DNA of 64,000 bases from contig NZ_CP094378.1 of assembly GCF_030643785.1 (NCBI RefSeq), positions 1,116,001 to 1,180,000 of the forward strand, in the 5' to 3' direction. Shown here piece by piece: positions 57,223-64,000 of the stretch (within the stretch, counting starts at the first letter, position 1; each line of letters begins with the position of its first letter). This DNA is from Coxiella-like endosymbiont. Its GTDB lineage: Bacteria > Pseudomonadota > Gammaproteobacteria > Coxiellales > Coxiellaceae. A program made the translations under genes and the position numbers. The notes beneath the pieces were generated by a model. It was not told the origin of the DNA and did no database searches. It saw nothing but the letters and a program-made list of their open reading frames with translations.

Positions 57223-57767
57223 ATGACCTTCAATAAAGACAATTTTGTCTGGCTCGACCTGGAAATGACAGGACTGAATCCGGATGAAGATCGAATTCTC
57301 GAAATTGCAACAATAGTAACAAATAGTAATCTCGACATCATTTCAGAAGGACTTGTTTTTGCCATTCACCAACCTACTGAATTATTAGAAACCATGGACA
57401 GTTGGAACACTGCTCACCATACTGCTTCCGGGTTAATCGACCGAGTAAAAAAAGCAGCATTACCGAGAGCCAAGCTGAAACAGAAACGTTGAATTTTCTT
57501 AAATATTATGTGCCACTTAAAAAATCACCCTTATGCGGCAATTCTATTTGTCAAGATCGACGATTTTTGCACCATTATATGCCCAATTTAGATCAATTCT
57601 TTCATTATCGTCATCTGGATGTGACCACCTTAAAAATTCTCGCTCAACGTTGGACTCCCCAGATAATGACAGGATATGTTAAAGAATCCCAACATCTAGC
57701 TTTACAAGATATACGCGATTCCATTGCAGAATTACGTTATTACCGGAAACATTTTTTAAAAATCTAA
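57223..57767 (+). pseudogene. orn: Oligoribonuclease Orn, single frameshift
   Basis: 3'-5' exonuclease that clears 2-5 nt RNAs, essential in E. coli. Start [20 protein letters not shown] contains the first D-x-E of the DEDD active site. [16 protein letters not shown] and [20 protein letters not shown] follow. The frame is lost in the run of seven A at 57447-57453 and continues [40 protein letters not shown] (second D region), [17 protein letters not shown] and [18 protein letters not shown] (last His and Asp). Joined length 181 residues is exactly usual. No other damage. Confidence 0.88.
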
Positions 57768-57855
57768 TCTTAACTTCTCCACGCTCCAGACGCAGTAGAC
57801 ATTCTAACAGCAAATCGATATGATAATTCAAATTTAAGTAACGGACTAATAATAT

Positions 57856-58436
57856 ATGGCATTTCTTATCAGTATCATACTGGCTTACCTCATAGGCTCA
57901 CTTTCATTTGCAATTATCGTCGCAAAGCTCATGTGCTTTCGGGATCCACGAACCACCGGATCAGGAAATGCGGGCGCTACCAACATGCTGCGCGTAGCAG
58001 GAAAAAAGCAGCACTCTACGTATTATTGGGTGATGCTCTAAAAGGGTTAATTGCCGTTTTGATTGCCCGTTTTTTAGGTTCGTATGGCCTAAGCTTAGCT
58101 TTTGTAGCCTTAGTAGTAGTCATTGGACATGTTTTTCCTCTGTATTTTAAATTTAGAGGTGGCAAGGGTGTTGCTACCATGTTGGGTGCTTTTTTAGGTT
58201 TGTCTTTTTGGATCGGCTTATTCCTTATTGCTAGTTGGCTTATTATTGCTTACCTTTTTCGTTATTCCTCAGTAGCCACTTTGGTCTCCGCTGTCGCAGC
58301 ACCTATCTATATGATGATCGGTGCTCATGCTGATTATTTTTTCCCAGTTTTATTGATCACAATTCTTGTTGTATGGAAACATTGGGAAAATATCCAGCGT
58401 CTGCGAAAAAGGACCGAAGGAAAAATTCAATTTTAG
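57856..58436 (+). pseudogene. plsY: Glycerol-3-phosphate acyltransferase PlsY, single frameshift
   Basis: Membrane enzyme transferring acyl from acyl-phosphate to glycerol-3-phosphate, first step of phospholipid synthesis. [20 protein letters not shown] then [20 protein letters not shown] is the family's first motif (GSGNxGATN). The frame breaks in the run of six A at 58002-58007 and continues [20 protein letters not shown], then HVFPLYFKFRGGKGVATMLG (second motif, GGKGVAT) and VVWKHWENIQRLRKRTEGKI. Joined length 193 residues is normal. Confidence 0.88.
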
Positions 58437-59456
58437 GAAAGAGGAATTGCAGTCAATTCCCTCATTGCCCAACGAGGTCTAACACGGATACTTCTGTCCT
58501 CGCATTCACCTCCCTTGAGTCTTAGCCATCCAGTATAAGCTACCATAGCACCGTTATCAGTACAAAACTCTTGACGGGGATAATAAACTTTCCCCTCTTC
58601 TTTACTTACAGCTTCATTTAAGCGCTGGCGCAATTTTTTGTTGCCCGCTACGCCACCCACCAAGATAATGGTATTAATTCGTGTTTTTTTAATGGCACAG
58701 AGGCACTTACGTACCAAAGTATCTACAACTGCTTCTTCAAAAGCACGAGCGATATCAGCGCGCGTTTGCCTCTCATTGCCATATTGTTTAAAACAATTAA
58801 CCGCATGAGTTTTTAAACCACTAAAACTAAAGTTAAGATGAGGTTGTTTTATCATTGGCCGAGGAAAATAAAATCGATCTGGGTTCCCTTCTTTCGCCAA
58901 TTGAGCTAAAGCAGGACCCCCAGGGTAGGTTAATCCCAGCAGCTTCGCCGTTTTATCAAAGGATTCTCCTGCCGCATCATCCACACTTTCACCCAAAATT
59001 TTATATCGACCGGGACCCTCAACAAGAACTAACATCGTATGCCCCCCTGAAACTAACAGGGCAATAAATGGATAATTGGGCGTTTCCTGCTCTAATTGCA
59101 CTGCCATTAAATGAGCTTCCATGTGATGTACCCCCACAACGGGTAAACTCAAAGAATAAGCTAAACTTTTAGCGATAGAAGCTCCCACCATCAACGCACC
59201 AATTAAACCTGGACCCTTGGTATAAGCGATACCGTTAAGATCACCTTTCACTAACTTAGCATCATCGAGTGTCCCTTCGATTAAAGGTAAGATTTTTCGG
59301 ATATGATCGCGTGAGGCGAGCTCAGGAACCACCCCCATACTGCGAATGCAAAGCAATTTGGCTGTAGATACGATGTGCTAATAACCCATGCTCTCCGTCA
59401 TAGAGCGCTACTGCAGATTCATCACATGATGTTTCAATACCGAGAACATATTTCAT
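58433..59456 (-). pseudogene. tsaD: tRNA N6-threonylcarbamoyladenosine transferase TsaD, single frameshift
   Basis: TsaD completes t6A37 in ANN-decoding tRNAs and is essential in most bacteria. True start at 59456: [20 protein letters not shown], then [19 protein letters not shown] and a shift at the run of five C (59332-59336, plus strand). It then reads [19 protein letters not shown] with the first metal-binding His-x3-His region further on ([15 protein letters not shown]). Next come [30 protein letters not shown] and the C-terminal [14 protein letters not shown] and [11 protein letters not shown]. The 3' end overlaps plsY tail to tail by 4 bases. Joined length 341 residues is normal. Confidence 0.88.
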
Positions 59457-59841
59457 GACAATAGTATATCTAATCCATTTATTTCCTTGCTATAATAATT
59501 AGTGTGAACGTTATTAGCCCTGCAAAAAGCTGTCAGTAGCCCAACCTTTTTCTAACTTATTTTGCCACCGATTTAATTTTCTGTTGTAAAACTGTGTGGG
59601 TAACTAAATAAAATTAAGCCGTTAAATATCGCTCTATTAAAGACTCTTCTCTCTTCATATTACGATCATTTAATGTTGAAATCTCCAAGCACCACCTATT
59701 TAGAATCACCTAAAGCATTGGCTGATACTGTGGTATTCATTTTGTTAGTTAACAAAGACAAAGAACAACTCTTAAAGGATTATGACATCCTCATCGAATT
59801 GGAAAAAGCGGCCACCTTTTTAAGGACAGTTATGATTCATT
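59457..59841. other. Intergenic with a possible small remnant
   Basis: A -10-like TATAAT lies at 59491-59496 but no gene follows it closely. A plus-strand frame at 59673-59858 (SPSTTYLESPKALADTVVFI) is open for 61 codons and looks protein-like, but it has no recognised family. The ribosomal protein S21 gene often found beside tsaD was looked for and not found. Confidence 0.4.
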
Positions 59842-60690
59842 ATGTTTACACTTTTTAGTTATGTGCTGTTAACTGGACTTTCCGTCATATTTATTCATCA
59901 AGCTTCTAAGACATTGCCTCCCTCACTAACGTTGTTCGTTGGCACATTATTTACCATAGTGTTTTTTTCACTTTTTTAATCTGAGCAAGACTAAATTGAT
60001 CTATCAAAAAGCTTTGGAATTTAAGTGGTTATAGCTACAAATTATGATCAGTATTAGTATTAGTATATTGTGGTTATGCACTATTATACACCGGCCTTTG
60101 CGGCCCCTGCTGTAGTATTATTAATTTTCTTTTCCACAACTTCTTTATTTAGCGTTATCTCCCAATTTATACAAGAAAAAATATCGATTTATTAATATCG
60201 GGAGAAGGAATAGTATTTTGTACCGCATTTTTATTGTCTGGGATTATTTAATTAAAGAAAGTATTTCATTCTATCTTTGGCTAGGTGTTTTTTTTGAGCG
60301 GCCCCTCTCGATGGCGCTGGCAATTTTATCTACAAAAAACAGAGTTACAAACTCTTCAAGCAAACACAGCTGACAGCTACCCAAATACTCGCCATTCGCT
60401 TCTGGTTAGTGGAGATAGTTTGTTTAATTTATTTCCTCATAATACACCTTGGAATTACCTTAATTTTTACAACGGAGTGATGATTTTCAGCATCGCTTTA
60501 ATATCATTGATACCACGCATTTTTTCTATCTAACAAGTTTTAATTCCCGCAACTGGCTACGTGCTGCAATCTATCTTTTTTCACCATGTCGATGTGATTT
60601 TATTGTTATTTTATTTAGCAACGGGATTTTTTATTAGCTTTCCAACTATTGTTAAACTCTTTTATAAGAGAAATTTTCGCTGATAGAACA
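59842..60690 (+). pseudogene. EamA/DMT-family membrane transporter, broken
   Basis: Starts MFTLFSYVLLTGLSVIFIHQ then LPPSLTLFVGTLFTIVFFSL, a typical DMT first hairpin. Hydrophobic fragments follow in all frames (PAVVLLIFFSTTSLFS, LTATQILAIRFWLVEIVCLI, NYLNFYNGVMIFSIALISLI). About ten helices can be guessed and at least eight shifts counted. Dead. The substrate is unknown. Confidence 0.6.
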
Positions 60691-61122
60691 GAATATCCAG
60701 CACTGGCTACTTACAAACTCAACGGTTGGTGTGGTGGTGTGTAATTGAACCAACCTGAAAATGATCGATCGCTGATAATACTCCGATGTAGCACTGGAGG
60801 CCACTTTGAAAGATCACCAATCAGTGTGACCTCCATCAATTTTATTGATTTTGGTGTGAATGTCGGGAAAAGTCATTGTTTGATTAGTAGCATTTTGCAA
60901 CATAACATGTAAAGCGTGAGTTAGTGATAATATTTACAAGCTCCTTTTTGTGCCCAACTGTTGGTAGTCCACAAAATGGCAATAAGTGCAAAAAGAGCCA
61001 CCATCAGTTTCGTTTTTAGTCACAAATGTAGAAAAAGTTACGCCTGGAAAATACAGGCAACAAACTGAGGGAGAGGGTGGGTCCAAAAAGAAAATTTTAA
61101 GAAACGAAAGAAGCAAAGGGAT
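60691..61122. other. Intergenic, nothing recognised
   Basis: No supported gene. A minus-strand frame at 60934-61116 has no start context and an unlikely composition. An imperfect inverted repeat (actggaggccact ... agtgtgacctcca) spans about 60793-60835. Confidence 0.45.
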
Positions 61123-62118
61123 TTAAGCTTCAATAAGCCCTAATTCTTTCACCGCGTCACGCTCTTCACGAAGCTCATTTAAAGTTGCTTGAAATTTTTG
61201 CTGACCGAATTCATTATGCGTAATCTCCTCAATAACTCTAACAATTCCGTTCTCCGTGCGACAGGAAAATGAGAAAATCAAGCTTTCATCGACCTCATAT
61301 TGCCCTTGCGAACATAAAGCGACCGAATAGCTGTCATCGACAGGAGTTGTATTGATTAAACTCCATACGCTATCGATCACAGCGTTAGCAGCCGAAGCAG
61401 CCGACGAGGCTCCTCGAGCTTTAATGACAGCAGCACCACGTTGTTGAATTAGAGGAATAAATTCTTCCGTCAACCATTTTTTATCACGAATTACGTCTGA
61501 GGCCAATTTGCCATTAATCGTGGCATGATAAAAATCCGGGTATTGGGTGGAAGAATGGTTTCCCCAAATAATCATATTTTTTACAGCCGTCACTTCCACC
61601 TCGGCTCTAAGAGCTAACTGACCAATAGCCCGATTTTGGTCAAGTCTTGTCATGGCGTAAAAACAATCATTAGGGATGTCTGGAGCATGATTCATAGCAA
61701 TAAGGCAATTGGTATTACAGGGGTTACCTACAACGAAAATTCGAACGTCATTTGCTGCATGTTCATTAAGCGCTTTTCCTTGCACAGCAAAAATTTCACC
61801 ATTCTTCTCTAATAAATCTTTACGCTCCATACCTGCTTTGCGGGGCGCCGAACCTACTAAAAGCGCCCAATTAACATTGTTAAAGGCAACCTTAGGATCT
61901 GAAGTCACTACGATATTGCGCAATAAGGGAAAAGCACAATCCTCTAATTCCATCACGACCCCTTTCAATGCCGACGACAACGCGGGTTCGATTTCGAGTA
62001 AATGTAAATCAAGGGTGGTATCTAAACCAAATGCCTGGCCTGAAGCTAAACGAAACAATAAAGCATAACCAATTTGTCCAGCAGCACCCGTTACTACAAC
62101 TTTGACATGCTTGATCAC
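61123..62118 (-). CDS. mdh: Malate dehydrogenase
   Basis: TCA-cycle enzyme interconverting malate and oxaloacetate. Start placed at the GTG at 62118 ([20 protein letters not shown]), preceded by agagaagag, because the family begins with the nucleotide-binding strand; the upstream extension of the open frame reads cysQ sequence. The 331 residues are of the cytosolic/NADP-type malate dehydrogenase group: [62 protein letters not shown] with catalytic Arg/Asp, and [14 protein letters not shown] with catalytic His. Intact. Last gene of nudE-cysQ-mdh. Confidence 0.95.
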   Translation of the reverse strand: MIKHVKVVVTGAAGQIGYALLFRLASGQAFGLDTTLDLHLLEIEPALSSALKGVVMELEDCAFPLLRNIVVTSDPKVAFNNVNWALLVGSAPRKAGMERKDLLEKNGEIFAVQGKALNEHAANDVRIFVVGNPCNTNCLIAMNHAPDIPNDCFYAMTRLDQNRAIGQLALRAEVEVTAVKNMIIWGNHSSTQYPDFYHATINGKLASDVIRDKKWLTEEFIPLIQQRGAAVIKARGASSAASAANAVIDSVWSLINTTPVDDSYSVALCSQGQYEVDESLIFSFSCRTENGIVRVIEEITHNEFGQQKFQATLNELREERDAVKELGLIEA

Positions 62119-62129
62119 TTTTCTCTTCT

Positions 62130-62947
62130 CTATGTTTCCAATAATGCAATAATTTCGGATTTCTGTGTAGGATCGCCCACTGCAACAAAGGGGGATTAGT
62201 GAGCGATAGCTTGGCGTTATATTGCAGGGCTTTACCACTTAAATCAACTATTCTACCGCCAGCTGCCTCCAAAACGCATTGTGCGGCTGCGGTATCCCAT
62301 TCACTGGTATTGCCAAAACGAGGATAGAGATCCCCTTCTCCTTCAGCGATCCGACAAAATTTTAGAGAACTATTTAATCGAACAACCTTGGCGGCAGGAA
62401 TGGTTTCAAATAGACGAGGTAACCGAGGAGAATGTAAAAACTCACCTAAATAAACAGAAAAAGATTGCCAATTCATTTTTCGAGTATGAATCTGTTGAGG
62501 AACATTATCCTTGACCTGCTTAAAAGCTCCGTGTTTTTGATGAGCAAAATAACATTCCTTTTGGAGAGGCGCATACACCACTCCAACGATAGGCTGATGC
62601 TTTTCAATTAAAGCAATATTTACCGTAAATTCGTCGAGCCTCTCTATAAAACCTCGCGTGCCATCTAAAGGATCCAATAACCAATAGCACTGCCACTGAC
62701 TGCGAGCTTTATAAGAAGGAATCTCGCCCTCCTCGGACAAAATTGGTATATTCGGCGTTAAGGACTGTAATCCTTTATACAAAATCCCATGTGCGCAAAG
62801 ATCTGCTTCGGTTAATAAGGTATTATTATATTTTTGTTGAATCCGCATAGCCTCTTTGGGCAACCGGGCAAAGTTTAAAATTCCTGCTCCCGCGTGTTTG
62901 GCCAATAAGATGAACGAATTTACATGTTGATACCAATCATTGGACAT
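62130..62947 (-). pseudogene. cysQ: 3'(2'),5'-bisphosphate nucleotidase CysQ, late frameshift
   Basis: Removes the 3'-phosphate from PAP formed in sulfur metabolism. Inositol-monophosphatase fold: LTEADLCAHGILYKGL, ILSEEGEIP (metal-binding Glu), WLLDPLDGTRGFIERLDEFT (D-P-L-D-G-T), and GNTSEWDTAAAQCVLEAAGG (W-D-x-A-A). The open frame runs to 62009, far into mdh, because of a shift in five G at 62190-62194 (plus strand). Restoring a base gives [20 protein letters not shown] and a stop at 62130, the expected end. As read, the product would swap about 20 correct residues for 60 foreign ones, leaving the active site whole; it may still work. Confidence 0.85.
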
Positions 62948-63488
62948 GCTGAGAATGCTCCAATAAAAACAAGGCAGCTACGCTGCGTGCTTCATGAAAT
63001 TCAGGATGAGCGAGCAAGTCGTTTCTTCTAGAAAGCTTCCATGGAATAACCTCTAAGGGCTCTGGTTCATCACCACGAATGGCTTCCCGATAAAGGTCTG
63101 TCGCTAAAATGATATGCATCATGGAATCTAAATAGCCAGGAGAAGCACTAAAACAAGCGATAATCGACATATTACGGGAACCATAGCCTACTTCTTCTTT
63201 TAATTCGCGCTCGGCTGTAAGCAAAAGTTCTTCCCCTTTTTCAATGCTGCCTTTTGGGAACCCTAGCACATAATCATTCACCCCCATACTATACTCCCGA
63301 ACCAGCAATATCGTTTCGCTATCTAACAGAGGAATAATCATTACAGCACCACACCCGCGCCCACGAATACGTTCAAAATAGCGTTCCTCTCCATTGGAAA
63401 AGCGCAGATGCAACTCTTCGATTTGGAATAATCGGCTTCGCGCAATGACGGTTTTATCGATAATGGTTGGTTTTTTAATCATGTTCAA
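62937..63488 (-). CDS. nudE: ADP-sugar/nucleotide hydrolase NudE
   Basis: Nudix hydrolase acting on ADP-ribose, AppA-type dinucleotides and NADH. 183 residues, normal. The Nudix box G-x5-E-x7-R-E-x2-E-E-x-G is complete: GSIEKGEELLLTAERELKEE then VGYG. Preceding LLVREYSMGVNDYVLGFPKG is typical of NudE. The 3' end overlaps the cysQ start by 11 bases, a conserved nudE-cysQ linkage. Intact. A perfect palindrome lies upstream. Confidence 0.93.
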   Translation of the reverse strand: MNMIKKPTIIDKTVIARSRLFQIEELHLRFSNGEERYFERIRGRGCGAVMIIPLLDSETILLVREYSMGVNDYVLGFPKGSIEKGEELLLTAERELKEEVGYGSRNMSIIACFSASPGYLDSMMHIILATDLYREAIRGDEPEPLEVIPWKLSRRNDLLAHPEFHEARSVAALFLLEHSQHVQ

Positions 63489-63492
63489 ATCT

Positions 63493-63518
63493 CATTTTCA
63501 CGCTTGGACGTGAAAATG
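63493..63518. promoter_or_regulatory. Perfect 10-bp palindrome between divergent nudE and hemW
   Basis: cattttcacg (63493-63502), 6-base spacer cttgga, cgtgaaaatg (63509-63518). It sits 5 bases from the nudE start and 11 from the hemW start, where a repressor would block both. No regulator is identified. Confidence 0.5.
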
Positions 63519-63528
63519 ATACAATTCT

Positions 63529-64000
63529 ATGATGTCAGTTATACCGCTCAGTTTGTATGTCATATGCCCTGTGGTGTCTCCGAAAATGCCCTTATTGTGA
63601 TTTTAATTCTCACGCTTTACATCACCCTCTTCCGGAAGAAAATTACGTTCAGGCTTTGGCTTAACGATCTCAAACAACGACTGTCCTTCATCACTGATTA
63701 CCCCATCATTTATACCATCTTTATTGGCGGAGGGACACCTAGTTTATTCTCTGCGTCAGCTTACGAAAAATTATTTTATGAAATGAAAAAAGTGTTAACC
63801 TTAAATGAGGAAATCGAAATTACCCTGGAAACTAATCCCGGAAGCGTTGAGCAGTATCGGTTCAATGGCTATCGAAAAACGGGCATTAATCGCTTGTCTC
63901 TTGGTATACAAAGTTTTTAAGATGATAAATTAAAAAAACTAGGTCGCATTCATACTGCCGAGAATGCTAAGCAAGCCATCAAAATTGCAAAACGGGCAGG
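63529..64000 (+). pseudogene. hemW: Radical-SAM heme chaperone HemW, broken, cut by window end
   Basis: Related to coproporphyrinogen oxidase HemN; HemW is a heme-binding chaperone. Start MMSVIPLSLYV should lead to the cluster motif; after a shift near 63560 it reads LWCLRKCPYCDFNSHALHHP with the C-x3-C-x2-C cysteines present, then PEENYVQALA. A second shift leads to IYTIFIGGGTPSLFSASAYE and EEIEITLETNPGSVEQYRF, then GINRLSLGIQSF, a TAA where the family has Gln, and DDKLKKLGRIHTAENAKQAI to the end. Two shifts plus a nonsense codon in 470 bases indicate true loss. Confidence 0.85.

Noticed and set aside
59457-59841. rpsU beside tsaD
   Set aside because: The usual neighbour was looked for on the basis of synteny, but no S21-like basic frame is present on either strand.
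59673-59858. 61-codon plus-strand frame resembling part of an ATP-grasp enzyme
   Set aside because: Only a vague resemblance (PKALADTVVFI...LLKDYD); not enough to call a gene.
60934-61116. 60-codon minus-strand frame
   Set aside because: No ribosome-binding site, no family resemblance and an unusual Ser/Cys/Phe composition; likely chance.

Overview
The window looks like the chromosome of a Coxiella-like bacterium, most plausibly a reduced, host-restricted relative of C. burnetii such as the tick endosymbionts. The reasons are gammaproteobacterial housekeeping genes in gene orders I remember from Coxiella and relatives (ftsK-lolA-rarA-crcB-serS, dapA-bamC-purC, nudE-cysQ-mdh, icd near clpA-infA-trxB), a low coding density, and very heavy pseudogenisation. 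The species assignment is inference from gene content and order; no database was searched.

Layout. Positions 1-19085 are an AT-rich, almost wholly decayed accessory block. It holds a ruined class II lanthipeptide synthetase (LanM), an HU-like / AT-hook histone-like gene pair that is still open, wrecked enzymes (alpha/beta hydrolase, FMN-reductase-like flavoprotein, aldo/keto reductase, aromatic amino acid permease), an effector-like repeat protein, two copies of a two-gene module (Panacea/DUF4065 protein plus small one-helix membrane protein), and a plasmid/ICE-like cluster with a broken csrA. The block stops at the 3' end of a tRNA-Gly gene. Positions 19265-33321 are the conserved core: pgsA, uvrC, serS, crcB, rarA, lolA, ftsK, trxB, infA, clpA and icd, of which pgsA, uvrC, ftsK, trxB, infA and icd are open and the rest damaged. 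Positions 33385-37421 are a second decayed patch (queA, succinate-semialdehyde dehydrogenase, SMR exporter). Positions 37422-48583 hold tRNA-Ser, purC (broken), bamC, dapA, rmuC, a His/Cys-rich lipoprotein, a dehalogenase remnant and the NAD-glutamate dehydrogenase. Positions 48840-64000 hold a dead two-component system, an AddB-like/AddA-like nuclease-helicase pair, a 5'-nucleotidase, orn, plsY, tsaD, a dead DMT transporter, mdh, cysQ, nudE and a broken hemW cut by the window edge.

Two mutational signatures run through the window. (1) Perfect or near-perfect head-to-tail duplications of 10-28 bp, concentrated in decayed or intergenic DNA and, where they sit inside retained or recently lost genes, usually a multiple of 3. 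(2) Otherwise well-preserved genes (serS, gdhB, bamC, rmuC, the AddB-like gene, orn, plsY, tsaD, cysQ, the 5'-nucleotidase) are interrupted by one or two single-base shifts, nearly all located in runs of 5-7 identical bases. These may be real slippage mutations, possibly rescued by polymerase slippage, or consensus errors. The two classes of 'pseudogene' (deep decay versus a single homopolymer shift) should be read differently.
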